A stretch of DNA of 33,991 nt from Bdellovibrionales bacterium (GCA_005801425.1 SYDY01000105.1:1-33991); one strand, 5' to 3'. Numbered from the stretch's first letter, positions 7,022 to 16,362 are shown. The notes: generated by a model from the sequence alone, not told the origin. Made by a program: numbers and translations.

Positions 7022-9994
7022 ATGACATCACCCGTTGCTACAATATCTCCCACGCCTGCCAAAAGTTCATATGTCGACTGTTCAACACAAACGACAGCAT
7101 GGACACCGTCTGACCATTTCGATGGGACTGCAAAAGAGGGAACACTGTCAACAACGAGAAGCACTTCAGCCACCCCAGGCGCAACGTACAAACGTAGTCA
7201 CATCGAAATGATGGTGCCCTCACCCGATGCACTCACTGAATTGAAGCATTATGACGCACAAGCCTTGATTGACAATGCAGTCAAATTTCTTATCCACAGC
7301 GAGAGCCAAGCATTTGCAAATGAATGGTTTCGTCAAGCATACCATATTATCAATTCAATCTATCGCACAGAAGACCGCGAACGTTTTATCGCATCCATTC
7401 CCGATCTTTGCGTTCTACAACATGCAACGACATTTCTAAGTTCTAAGATGTTCATCATGCGCACCCGCTATGCAACAGCATTGCAAGCGCTTCCAGAAGA
7501 GCAGCAAAGAATTCACCTCGATGAGATTGTTCCCGAAGCGCTCATTTTAAGATTGCCCAATCCATTTTTACCAGAAAGCCCTGTGATCACCCAGAAATTC
7601 ATGGAAGTTCTTGAGGGTCATACCGGAGGCGTCATGGCAGATATGATCGAGATGCTTGAAACGCATCAACGCACTTCTCTGCAAGCAGCGAGTAAATATT
7701 ACCTCAATGGCGATGGACCATTGCACAATCTCGCCATTGAAATTCTTTTAATGCCTACGGAAAAAACACAAGAGCGTATCAATGCCCTTGATAACAATAC
7801 CGTTCTACGCCCAGGGAATGCGGCATTGTTTCTTCATAATAATGCGCCTGAAGCATCCAATACACGCTGGCTTAATGCTTTTCAAAGCCTTGACGAAGGA
7901 TCGCGCCAAACATATCTTGAGGCCCTCAAGCCCGAAGACGTTCTCTCTTTTCACTGTTTTTTACAACCGGAATTTCAGGTGCTTCGCCTGGCCAATCATT
8001 GGTTTGCGTGTCGTGCACAACGGCCAAACACCAATTCCCATGACGATGCGATCCCCGAGTCTATTCTTGTGGAATATGCCCCAAACATTTTTGCCATCGG
8101 CGATCAAAGTCTGCAATATCGCTGGCTACAAGTTTTCGAAACAAAAAGCTTCAAAACCCGCAATGATGCGCTTCTCTCACTGACAGATCTTCAAGTGATC
8201 CCCATGTTCGAACTATTGATACGCTCACCCCATCAAGAAATGAAAGACAGATGGCTTTCTGCTTGGTATGCTCTGGAAGAAGAAAATAAAATAACTGCAT
8301 TGGATGCAGTTGCTGATCAAGCCGTGTTCGATGCATGGAAGTTTTTTCTTAATCAAAATGATGTCTTATTTACAGAACGCTGGCTTGCCATGTTCACCCC
8401 CCAAGCAAGAACACAACCCAATCTCGCCCTTATTCCTGATGCCGATGTCGTATCCCCTAAACTTGCGAAAGCATTCATCGCCCATGGGGGGGTGCTTCTT
8501 GAGCGATTTTACGAAGCCTTCAATCGCATGCCCTACCCCAAAGACACCACCTCATGGCACACCCATTTTTTAACGTGCCACGCAAGAGAACGACACGAAC
8601 TATTAAACAACGCACCCAATGCATTTATCTTGAATGACTCCCGTTTCTTGGACAATGGCTATGGATTTAAAAAACGATGGGATCTTGCACTTGAAAAATC
8701 GCCTGAGTGCCTTACATCCCGTGAAGTATTTGATGACCCGAGAAGTCAATCAGAAATAATAAAAACAATGGGTAGCCTGCAACGTTTACGATTTACATTA
8801 AGTGAAATCCCTCATATCGCCGTACCAAGCAACGCTGATTTCAATACAAAAATGGCATGGCTACACAATTCACTGCCAAGTGTCGCTTCATCCTACTACA
8901 GCCGTCCCCAGATCACGGTGACGCGCGCTAACATTGTAGAATCAAGCATGGATGCAACCCGTGGTTGGGATCAGAATACCTGGCGAAGATCCGACCTTTA
9001 CGTCGCATTCGAAGGAGAATACGGTGCCGACGGCGGTGGCCTTTGGAAAGACTGGACCAATCTTATTTTAAGCAATCTTGCCAACCCTCATCTTGGCTTA
9101 TTTACGGTATGCGGCGAAACAGGCCAGATGGTTTGTCCCAATGCTGCATCAACCGTTCTTCAAGACGAAACCGAAGCACAAAACATGCTTAAATTTTTTG
9201 GACGCGTCCTCGGTCAGGTGATTCGACGAAAAGTCACAACCGATTTAGATTTCCCCAATTTCTTCATGAAAAGCATGTGCAATTTACCTGTTGGGTTCAT
9301 CGATCTCAAAGACGTTGATCCAGTACAATACAAAAACATGGTGAGCATCCTTGAGATGGATCGCGAAGCCATTGACGCATTGTCATTAACCTTTACAATC
9401 AACGTAGAGACAGCTGGCAAACAGTGCATCATAGAACTCAAACCCCACGGCGATCAACTCGCCGTGACACTTGAAAACCGTAACGAATATTTGCAATGCT
9501 ATGCCAAATACAGGCTTGTCACAGAACAAGAACATGTTTTAACACACATTTTTTCTGGCCTTTGGGATGATGTTCCCCCTGCCTGGCTTGAAGTATTTTC
9601 CGTTGAAGAACTTCGAAAGCTATTCTGCAAAACATCCGCGCTTGATGTCCATGCATGGCAAGAACACACACAACCGATCCCCCTGGCAGCCACCGAGGCA
9701 CAACGCAACATGGTGGCATGGTTTTGGGAAGTCGTCGAAAGTCTTTCACATGACGATCAACACAAACTTCTTCAATTGGTTACAGGTCTCACCAATCCCC
9801 CACCGGGCGGATTTGCAAATATGTACCCTCAGTTCAACATTTGCTTCGGAGAAGGTACCACCCGAGAGCACCTGCCAAAAACGGCAACATGCTTCAATAA
9901 AATTGTTCTGCCACCCTATGATAGCAAAGAAAATCTTAAAGAAAAAATCGATAAATTCATTGAGTTTGGCGAAACCACATTTCAGTTCGCGTGA
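7022..9994 (+). CDS. HECT-type E3 ubiquitin-protein ligase, copy 1
   Basis: 990 aa. Residues about 629-990 read as a complete eukaryote-type HECT domain: FEGEYGADGGGLWKDW (663-678), FFGRVLGQVI (725-734), LKPHGDQLAVT (806-816), LLQLVTGLTNPPPGGF (916-931), and the catalytic block LPKTATCFNKIVLPPY with Cys957, 34 residues from the end, plus Phe at position -4 as in E6AP. HECT ligases take ubiquitin from an E2 onto this Cys and pass it to a substrate Lys. Residues 1-65 are Ser/Thr-rich and probably disordered. Residues about 95-560 are helical with a recurring RWLxxF element at 282, 327, 367, 410, 453, 495 and 552, a period near 43, probably the substrate-binding scaffold. There is no signal peptide or membrane segment. 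ATG 7022 has a good ribosome-binding site. Because bacteria normally lack ubiquitin, a host-directed effector is likely; secretion is not shown. Confidence 0.92.
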   Translation: MTSPVATISPTPAKSSYVDCSTQTTAWTPSDHFDGTAKEGTLSTTRSTSATPGATYKRSHIEMMVPSPDALTELKHYDAQALIDNAVKFLIHSESQAFANEWFRQAYHIINSIYRTEDRERFIASIPDLCVLQHATTFLSSKMFIMRTRYATALQALPEEQQRIHLDEIVPEALILRLPNPFLPESPVITQKFMEVLEGHTGGVMADMIEMLETHQRTSLQAASKYYLNGDGPLHNLAIEILLMPTEKTQERINALDNNTVLRPGNAALFLHNNAPEASNTRWLNAFQSLDEGSRQTYLEALKPEDVLSFHCFLQPEFQVLRLANHWFACRAQRPNTNSHDDAIPESILVEYAPNIFAIGDQSLQYRWLQVFETKSFKTRNDALLSLTDLQVIPMFELLIRSPHQEMKDRWLSAWYALEEENKITALDAVADQAVFDAWKFFLNQNDVLFTERWLAMFTPQARTQPNLALIPDADVVSPKLAKAFIAHGGVLLERFYEAFNRMPYPKDTTSWHTHFLTCHARERHELLNNAPNAFILNDSRFLDNGYGFKKRWDLALEKSPECLTSREVFDDPRSQSEIIKTMGSLQRLRFTLSEIPHIAVPSNADFNTKMAWLHNSLPSVASSYYSRPQITVTRANIVESSMDATRGWDQNTWRRSDLYVAFEGEYGADGGGLWKDWTNLILSNLANPHLGLFTVCGETGQMVCPNAASTVLQDETEAQNMLKFFGRVLGQVIRRKVTTDLDFPNFFMKSMCNLPVGFIDLKDVDPVQYKNMVSILEMDREAIDALSLTFTINVETAGKQCIIELKPHGDQLAVTLENRNEYLQCYAKYRLVTEQEHVLTHIFSGLWDDVPPAWLEVFSVEELRKLFCKTSALDVHAWQEHTQPIPLAATEAQRNMVAWFWEVVESLSHDDQHKLLQLVTGLTNPPPGGFANMYPQFNICFGEGTTREHLPKTATCFNKIVLPPYDSKENLKEKIDKFIEFGETTFQFA

Positions 9995-10005
9995 TCCGTT
10001 TTTTT

Positions 10006-10031
10006 GTAGGGGCGGACCCCTGTGTCCGCCC
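10006..10031. repeat. Palindromic repeat copy B between convergent genes (possible two-way terminator)
   Basis: GGGCGGAC (10010-10017) pairs perfectly with GTCCGCCC (10024-10031), loop 6 nt, and the left end has the family signature TGTAGGGG after a run of seven T. It fills the short gap between the HECT copy 1 stop (9994) and the guaD stop (10036) and could end transcription from either side. Confidence 0.65.
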
Positions 10032-10035
10032 TCAG

Positions 10036-10512
10036 TCAATAATGCATTTTATCTTCCTTGTTCTTCCAATCAATAAAAACAAGCAATGCCTCTGGCATTT
10101 GAATACGAAGGCACGGCAATGAACGGCAATCAATATTTTTAGCCATTTCTTCGTAAATAAATTGATCGTCGAAACCGATGGATGCCGCATCTTCGCGGCT
10201 GTTTGCGTAGTAAATATGAGCGATTCTTGCCCAGTAAATCGCACCAAGACACATAGGACATGGCTCGCAACTGGTGTAAATATCACAGCCAACCAATTCA
10301 TACGTACCAAGTTTTGCACACGCATTACGAATGGCTGTCACTTCTGCATGTGCGGTTGGATCTTGCGTGGATGTCACACGATTCCAACCCTCGGCAATGA
10401 TCTCATTGCCCCGAACGATAACGGCGCCAAAAGGCCCACCTTCACCCTCGTGCATTTTATCCCGAGAAAGCGTAATGGCACGTTGCATATAGATGATGGA
10501 TTCTTTGGACAT
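10036..10512 (-). CDS. guaD: Guanine deaminase (cytidine-deaminase-fold type)
   Basis: 158 aa. Zinc site: His55-Ala-Glu57 (HAEV) and Cys85-x-x-Cys88 (PCPMC). The C-terminal part GFDDQFIYEEM and the trailing FIDWKNKEDK resemble Bacillus-type guanine deaminase rather than tRNA adenosine deaminase TadA, so guanine to xanthine is the probable reaction; TadA-like or cytosine deaminase activity is the alternative. The ATG at 10512 follows GGAGGG closely. The gene is convergent with HECT copy 1 and divergent from the cation ATPase (44-bp gap). It supports purine salvage, a useful trait in a nutrient-scavenging or host-associated cell (inference). Confidence 0.85.
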   Translation of the reverse strand: MSKESIIYMQRAITLSRDKMHEGEGGPFGAVIVRGNEIIAEGWNRVTSTQDPTAHAEVTAIRNACAKLGTYELVGCDIYTSCEPCPMCLGAIYWARIAHIYYANSREDAASIGFDDQFIYEEMAKNIDCRSLPCLRIQMPEALLVFIDWKNKEDKMHY

Positions 10513-10556
10513 GAGCCCTCCCCATACGTTTATACTGTAACCTACTCAAGGCGGAT
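10513..10556. promoter_or_regulatory. Divergent guaD / ATPase promoter region
   Basis: TATACT at 10531-10536 is a good -10 hexamer for the plus-strand ATPase gene; the overlapping minus-strand reading gives TATAAA for guaD. No matching -35 element is clear on either strand, so the start sites are uncertain. Confidence 0.25.
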
Positions 10557-13295
10557 GTGGTGAAAAAAAAATCGTTCATGCAGCCCAGCGAAAATCAACA
10601 TCAGCATTGGCATGCGCTTCACGCAGAAGAAGCGGTCGCAGCCACCGAATCAAACGCCGATGAAGGGCTCTCAGCCGAGGAAGCCATACGCAGAATCGAA
10701 CATTTCGGCCCGAACGCTCTGCCTGAAGCCACACGGTGTTCCTTGCTGCTGATCTTTCTTGGGCAATTCAAAAGCCCACTCATCTACCTCCTCTTCGCCG
10801 CGGCAGGCATTGCACTCCTGCTCACACAGATCGTCGACGCTGCTGTCATTTTTTCCATCGTGATGATCAATGCATTGGTCGGTGCTTTTCAGGAAGGACG
10901 TGCGGAACGGTCCCTTGAGGCACTGCGCAAACTTACAACCCACAAAGCCCGCGTGGTACGCGATAAACGAGATCAGATCATTGAAGCCCACGCCATCGTT
11001 CCTGGGGATATCCTCGTGCTGAATGCAGGCGATGTCGTTGTCGCCGATGCACGTCTCCTTGATGGAGCCGCCTTGCAAATAGCAGAAGCCACGCTCACGG
11101 GTGAATCGCTCCCAGTTGCCAAGGATCTCCTTCCCCTTGCCTCAGAGACACCGCTCGCAGACCGCAAGAATATGGTCTACGCGGGAACTCATGTCACAGC
11201 GGGCCGCGCACGTGCTGTGGTCGTCGCAACGGGACTCGCCACGGAGATCGGCCACATCGCCACACTTGCCGGATCTGCGGAACAACCCCAAACACCGCTC
11301 GCCCGACGTGTGGCCCAGTTTGGACGCTATATCATCTACGTCGCGATCGCGCTGTTCGTGATGATTATCGCCATTGGCGTACTACGCGGAATGCCATTCG
11401 GCGAAATTGCCATGATTGGCATCAGCGCGGTCGTTGGGATGATCCCCGAAGGCCTCCCTGTGGCCATGACCATTGCACTCGCAGTGGGTGTTCAGCGAAT
11501 GGCGCGGCGCAAGGCTGTCGTCCGACGCCTAACGGCCGTCGAGACACTGGGATCGATCACGATCATATGCAGCGATAAAACAGGAACACTCACCCGAAAC
11601 GAAATGACCGTTACGATACTCTGCCAACCGAATGGACGCGAAATCAATGTGACAGGTACAGGTTATAAGCCAACGGGTCAGTTCCTTGTGAATGAGCACA
11701 AAGTAGAACTTCACGATGAAAAAGAATTGCAGGAGTTGCTTGAAGCGGCCGTCCTGTGCAATGACGCACAGCTTCAAGGGCCTGATGGCTCCTCTCCACA
11801 ATGGAAGCCAATCGGCGATCCCACCGAAGTGGCCTTCCTCACGCTCGCGATCAAAGGTGGCATCATCCCCAATGAACTTAGGACACGTTGGCCACGACGC
11901 GCAGAGATCCCTTTCGACGCCACATCGAAAATGATGGCAACCCAACACGACACCCTCGAAGGCTCGCGGGTTATTATCAAAGGCGCTCCCGAGGCTGTGC
12001 TCAATCTATGTTTTACAGCACGACACCCCCAAGGTGACGTCCCTTTCAACGATACACTTCGACAGGCTATGCATGATGCAGCCCAAAGCATGGCCGAACG
12101 TGCGCTTCGTGTGCTTGCCATCGGAGTGGTTGACAATGCAGAAATTGACGGTCGATCCGGCTTTGCCCCCTTTCAAAACAAAGTCACGCTGATCGGATTG
12201 CTCGGACAAATGGATCCACCAAGACCCGAGGCGAAGGACGCCGTCGCATGCTGTCGTAAGGCAGGCATAAAACCTGTCATGGTTACTGGTGATCACAAAG
12301 CAACAGGCCACGCCATCGCAAAATCCCTAGGCATCGCACACGAGGGTGACATCGCAGTGGATGGACGCGAGCTTGATGAAATGTCCGACGCTGCACTTGC
12401 AGAGAGCATCGATGCGATCACCGTCTTTGCACGTGTACACCCTGCCCAAAAACTACGCATCGTCGATGCCTACCAGAAGCGGCATGAGATCGTCGCCATG
12501 ACAGGAGACGGCGTAAACGATGCGCCCGCACTCGCCATGGCCGATGTCGGCGTGGCCATGGGCATCGCAGGAACTGAGGTGGCCAAAGGATCCGCCCAGA
12601 TCATTCTTGGCGACGACAACTTCGCCACCTTTGTTGCGGCGGTAGAAGAAGGACGTGTCGTCCATCGAAATATCAAAAAGGCCGTGCTGTTCTTATTGTC
12701 AACATCTGCCGCAGAAGTCCTCGTTCTCCTCCTGGCCATGCTACTCGGCTATCCACCCCCTTTTGCAGCAGTGCAAATCCTCTGGAACAATCTCGTCACC
12801 GAGGGGCTCGTCACGGTGAATCTCATCATGGAACCTGCAGAAGGCGACGAGATGAGGCAAAGACCCATTGCCCCTGATGAACCGTTTCTTAACCGTATGT
12901 TACTCACGCGAATGGGTTTCATGGTTCCTGCCATCGTGATTTCAACGCTTGGATGGTTTATTGCACGAACCGCAGCAGGGATCCCCCAAGCCCAGGTTTG
13001 TACAGAAACTTTCACGTTGCTTGCCATCTGCGAATGGTACAATGTTCTCAATTGTCGGTCCGAATGGAAGTCAGCACTTAATCTGGGTGTTCTGAAAAAT
13101 CCGTGGCTTCTGGGTGGACTTGTCATTGGTAATATTTTTCAAATTGCGGTCGTTTTCTGGCAGCCGCTGGGTCGTATATTTCACACGGTTCCCTTAAGCA
13201 TCAAGGAGTTCGCGGTACTCTTCGCCGTGGGAAGTTTTGTTTTGTGGGTGGAAGAATTGCGTAAGCTCATCATGCGACGATCTCACCACTTTTGA
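10557..13295 (+). CDS. P2-type cation-transporting ATPase
   Basis: 912 aa inner-membrane pump. In order: cation-ATPase N-terminal domain (GLSAEEAIRRIEHFGPNALPE, near 38), actuator loop with LTGES near 180, M4 motif PEGLP near 300, phosphorylation motif DKTGTLT with Asp340, nucleotide-site KGAPE, hinge TGDGVNDAPAL near 648, and a C-terminal six-helix block. The length and ten-helix plan match SERCA/PMR1-like P2A pumps. Ion-site residues differ from calcium pumps: M5 reads LLSTSAAEV where SERCA has SSNVGEV (Asn replaced by Ser), and M6 reads NNLVTEGL where calcium pumps have NLVTDGL (Asp replaced by Glu). Calcium, sodium or another cation is therefore open. GTG 10557 follows AAGGCGG; ATG 10578 is an alternative. 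It looks clearly GC-richer than the flanking HECT genes. Confidence 0.92.
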   Translation: MVKKKSFMQPSENQHQHWHALHAEEAVAATESNADEGLSAEEAIRRIEHFGPNALPEATRCSLLLIFLGQFKSPLIYLLFAAAGIALLLTQIVDAAVIFSIVMINALVGAFQEGRAERSLEALRKLTTHKARVVRDKRDQIIEAHAIVPGDILVLNAGDVVVADARLLDGAALQIAEATLTGESLPVAKDLLPLASETPLADRKNMVYAGTHVTAGRARAVVVATGLATEIGHIATLAGSAEQPQTPLARRVAQFGRYIIYVAIALFVMIIAIGVLRGMPFGEIAMIGISAVVGMIPEGLPVAMTIALAVGVQRMARRKAVVRRLTAVETLGSITIICSDKTGTLTRNEMTVTILCQPNGREINVTGTGYKPTGQFLVNEHKVELHDEKELQELLEAAVLCNDAQLQGPDGSSPQWKPIGDPTEVAFLTLAIKGGIIPNELRTRWPRRAEIPFDATSKMMATQHDTLEGSRVIIKGAPEAVLNLCFTARHPQGDVPFNDTLRQAMHDAAQSMAERALRVLAIGVVDNAEIDGRSGFAPFQNKVTLIGLLGQMDPPRPEAKDAVACCRKAGIKPVMVTGDHKATGHAIAKSLGIAHEGDIAVDGRELDEMSDAALAESIDAITVFARVHPAQKLRIVDAYQKRHEIVAMTGDGVNDAPALAMADVGVAMGIAGTEVAKGSAQIILGDDNFATFVAAVEEGRVVHRNIKKAVLFLLSTSAAEVLVLLLAMLLGYPPPFAAVQILWNNLVTEGLVTVNLIMEPAEGDEMRQRPIAPDEPFLNRMLLTRMGFMVPAIVISTLGWFIARTAAGIPQAQVCTETFTLLAICEWYNVLNCRSEWKSALNLGVLKNPWLLGGLVIGNIFQIAVVFWQPLGRIFHTVPLSIKEFAVLFAVGSFVLWVEELRKLIMRRSHHF

Positions 13296-13300
13296 GATCG
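13278..13300 (+). terminator. Stem-loop across the ATPase stop codon
   Basis: CGATCTCA (13278-13285) and TGAGATCG (13293-13300) form a perfect 8-bp stem with a 7-nt loop; the stop codon TGA is inside the 3' arm. No T-run follows, so this may be an mRNA 3'-end structure rather than a classical terminator. Confidence 0.4.
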
Positions 13301-13319
13301 CCTAATACATCACAACCTC

Positions 13320-13348
13320 TTGCTCGCCCCTGGCAAGATACGTATAGT
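13320..13348 (+). promoter_or_regulatory. Predicted sigma-70 promoter of the second HECT gene
   Basis: TTGCTC (13320-13325) and TATAGT (13343-13348) are spaced by 17 bp; the -10 box matches the consensus at five of six bases and the -35 at three. Transcription would start near 13355, about 25 nt before the ATG, suggesting the second HECT gene has its own promoter rather than reading through from the ATPase. Confidence 0.5.
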
Positions 13349-13380
13349 CCTGAAAGGCCGCCAGATGTCAGGGATCCAAG

Positions 13381-16344
13381 ATGTCGACATTGAGCGGAAC
13401 ACCAGCCATCGGCGACACACGAAATGCATTGTTGCCCAACGCAATGCAATCCGCACAAAGAGACGTGATAATCATCGCCCCTGATACGTTTGAACAGGCA
13501 AGCGATGCGCACGTACGTAAAACTGAAGTTATTATTTCTCAAATAGTCGTTCCCACCCGATATGTTAAAAGGGCGAGTATCCCGGCATGCAGCATGAGAA
13601 TCCTATTAAAGGATGCCACACCCGACGACTTGATTCGATGCGCAGAAGAATATCTCCTTCAAAAAGACAGTCGATTATCGGAAGCGTGGTTTTGTAGAGC
13701 AGACCGAATTGCTCCAAGCGGCGTAGAGACAAAAGCATTTACAGCATCCATCCCAATAACATGCGTCTTAGAACATCCCGTTTTCTTTTTATCATCATCC
13801 AATATGCATTTTCGCATGGCATTTACAAATGCGATAAGAGCCATGAAAGTCGAAGATCAAATCGCATTTCTAGACACCATCACACCGCAATCTCTTTTAC
13901 TTAATATGTCCGAACCTTTTTGCATTGATCATCCAGAAATCACCCAGAAATTCCTAGAGTTATTGGAGGCACATACCGAGGGTTCTCCAGACAGTATGTT
14001 CAACAGATTAACATCAGAGCAATGCAAAAACCTACAAGAGACCTGTGAGCATCACATCAACGATTTGGGTGTGCTACGCGATCTGGCAATTAAAGCACTT
14101 TGGACAACAACCGATACGTCCATCATCACGCAATTCAAAGATGAAACGTTACTGGATGCGAAGCATCGACACATTTTTTTAACTCCCAATGCACCGAAGA
14201 TGTTTCATGAACGATGGCTCACGGCATTTGCCTGTGTATCAGAAGCAATGCAGCAACAATGTTTAAAGCAAATTCCCACCGAGGATGTACTTTCGTTTCA
14301 CGCTGTTTTCATGCAAGACAGCACATTGATCGCCCATTGGTTTTTATGCCGTTCACAGAGCTCAAATGACACGCGCTATGATGCCATGATCCCCGATCAA
14401 ATCATTCTTCAATATGCGCGCGAACAAGGGTTTAACAATATCATCAATCAGGATTTGGGAGAACGTTGGTTTCAGGTCATTGAAAAGATGGACAGCGTCC
14501 ATTGCGCAGAAGAGGTTAAAGATATCCCGCCATCCTATGTCATGCTACTTTCCAATCATTTCGTGGCATCTACCTCTGAAGCCATACGCGCCCATTGGCT
14601 TGCATGTTGGCAACGCCTGGACACGGGATCAGAACAAAGACACGCTCTTACCCATCTTCGCGCCAACCACGTATTCAGCGCATGGGATATATTCCTTCAA
14701 GACGGTGATATTTTGCTCAAGGAAAGATGGTTATCTCTTTTTTTAACGGGACCCACGGCAACATCGTTCGACCTCACCATTATCCCAGACAGCACGGTTC
14801 GTTCGGGGAAAATTGCGGATATATTCATACAATCAGGAGGTGTCTTAAGAAAACGCTATTATGATTCATGGCAACGCATCCCAGATATTGAATTTGCAAC
14901 GACGTGGGATGACTATTTTCGTTCGCTTTATCCTTCTGAAAGAGTAAAATTCCTAGAAGAAACGCCTGACTTTTTCATTCTTAATAAGCCTACTTTTTTA
15001 AGCACCGCGTATAGGTTTAATGAAAGATGGGACATCGCATTCGACCGCTCGTCATCCGCATTAACTTCACAAACGACATTAAACGACCCACGCGTTAAAG
15101 ATAAAATTAAACAGAAACTCACATCACTTCAAATCGCACGCATTGAACGCAATGCCGTCACATGCAGAGACTATGTTCCAAGCGACCCTTTTGATGAAAG
15201 AATCACATGGCTTCTAAAAAATATGCAACAAACCCATCAACGTCAGCATATGACCATTTCACGCGAGGCCTTAATATTACAGAGTATCAATGCATTGCTT
15301 GATTGGAACATCGACCATTGGCGTTCAATCGATATCAACATTGGATTTGAGGATGAACCTGGCATTGATGGCGGCGGTGTTTATAAAGATTGGTTAACCA
15401 ATTTATTATCAGGCCTTGCAGATCCCACATTCGGCCTATTTAAAACATGCGGTGAAACAGGCCAGTATGTTGAGCCAAAACCTGCCTCAAATCTGGTCCC
15501 CAATGAGCACTACGACCCACGGGTCAACCCATCGGCGTTGCTTGAATTATTTGGACGTCTCCTAGGACAATCCGTTATCCGAAAAACAAAATCCACATTA
15601 GATTTTCCAAATTACATACTCAAGCATATGCGCAATGAACCGGTGGGGCTCGATGACCTCAAAGATAAAGATCTTGATCTTTATAAACAATTAACAATCA
15701 TACGCAATGCATTACCAGCTGACCTTTCAGCCATGGATTTGGCATTCTGCGTCGATGCCACTATCGCAGGAGAAGTAAAAACAATTGCATTAAAACCCCA
15801 TGGCCAAGACATCGCGGTAACAACGAGAAATAGGGATGAATACATACAACTTTATGTGGAATATAAACTAACCAAAGAACCCATGGCCGTTTTAACGCCG
15901 TTGTTGTCGGGTTTTTGGGATGTCGTCCCGCCCACCATGACTGAAGCCTTTGCCGTACAAGAGTTGCGAGAATTATTATCGGAAATACCCAAATTAGACA
16001 CCGCCGATTGGGAACAAAATACGGTACCACTTCTTGAAACGGCAACGCCACAACAACGTCAGATCACGGCATGGTTTTGGGAAATCGTTCACGCGCTCCC
16101 ACAAGATCAACAGCGTATGCTTCTGCGATTGATCACAAGTGTCACCAATCCACCGCCTGGTGGATTTAAACGCATGGACCCACTGTTTCAAATCACATTC
16201 AATACCAAAGATGAAATGCATCTTCCCAATATGGCCACGTGCTTTAATCAGATCACATTGCCGAATTATTTAAGCAAAGAAGCGCTTGAGAGGAAGCTGA
16301 TGTATCTGATCATGAACCCTGAGTTTTCGTTTCAAATTAGGTAA
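13381..16344 (+). CDS. HECT-type E3 ubiquitin-protein ligase, copy 2
   Basis: 987 aa, full-length paralogue of the protein at 7022. The HECT domain covers about 620-987: FEDEPGIDGGGVYKDW (656-671), LFGRLLGQSVI (723-733), LKPHGQDIAVT (804-814), ITSVTNPPPGGF (918-929) and the catalytic block LPNMATCFNQITLPNY with Cys954, again 34 residues from the end, and Phe at position -4. The helical front half repeats the RWL/HWF element at 278, 319, 362, 405, 449, 492 and 549, the same seven positions as copy 1. The first 60 residues differ between the copies, while the fold behind them is kept; the HECT halves are much more alike than the N termini. ATG 13381 has AGGG upstream. No signal peptide or membrane span. 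As with copy 1, ubiquitin transfer inside a eukaryotic cell is the expected role, inferred from the domain only. Confidence 0.92.
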   Translation: MSTLSGTPAIGDTRNALLPNAMQSAQRDVIIIAPDTFEQASDAHVRKTEVIISQIVVPTRYVKRASIPACSMRILLKDATPDDLIRCAEEYLLQKDSRLSEAWFCRADRIAPSGVETKAFTASIPITCVLEHPVFFLSSSNMHFRMAFTNAIRAMKVEDQIAFLDTITPQSLLLNMSEPFCIDHPEITQKFLELLEAHTEGSPDSMFNRLTSEQCKNLQETCEHHINDLGVLRDLAIKALWTTTDTSIITQFKDETLLDAKHRHIFLTPNAPKMFHERWLTAFACVSEAMQQQCLKQIPTEDVLSFHAVFMQDSTLIAHWFLCRSQSSNDTRYDAMIPDQIILQYAREQGFNNIINQDLGERWFQVIEKMDSVHCAEEVKDIPPSYVMLLSNHFVASTSEAIRAHWLACWQRLDTGSEQRHALTHLRANHVFSAWDIFLQDGDILLKERWLSLFLTGPTATSFDLTIIPDSTVRSGKIADIFIQSGGVLRKRYYDSWQRIPDIEFATTWDDYFRSLYPSERVKFLEETPDFFILNKPTFLSTAYRFNERWDIAFDRSSSALTSQTTLNDPRVKDKIKQKLTSLQIARIERNAVTCRDYVPSDPFDERITWLLKNMQQTHQRQHMTISREALILQSINALLDWNIDHWRSIDINIGFEDEPGIDGGGVYKDWLTNLLSGLADPTFGLFKTCGETGQYVEPKPASNLVPNEHYDPRVNPSALLELFGRLLGQSVIRKTKSTLDFPNYILKHMRNEPVGLDDLKDKDLDLYKQLTIIRNALPADLSAMDLAFCVDATIAGEVKTIALKPHGQDIAVTTRNRDEYIQLYVEYKLTKEPMAVLTPLLSGFWDVVPPTMTEAFAVQELRELLSEIPKLDTADWEQNTVPLLETATPQQRQITAWFWEIVHALPQDQQRMLLRLITSVTNPPPGGFKRMDPLFQITFNTKDEMHLPNMATCFNQITLPNYLSKEALERKLMYLIMNPEFSFQIR

Positions 16345-16362
16345 GATGTCCTAATTTTATTA

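Noticed and set aside
10036-10512. tRNA adenosine deaminase tadA
   Set aside because: HAE and PCPMC fit both families, but the GFDDQFIYEEM block and C-terminal FIDWKNKEDK fit guanine deaminase better.
13349-13372. Inverted repeat CCTGA/TCAGG over the ribosome-binding site of HECT copy 2
   Set aside because: If the promoter at 13320-13348 is used, the left arm lies upstream of the transcription start and would not be in the mRNA.
7022-16344. A self-contained bacterial ubiquitin-like conjugation system
   Set aside because: No E1, E2, ubiquitin-like or JAB/OTU-type protease gene is present in the window; host ubiquitin is the simpler partner for the two ligases.
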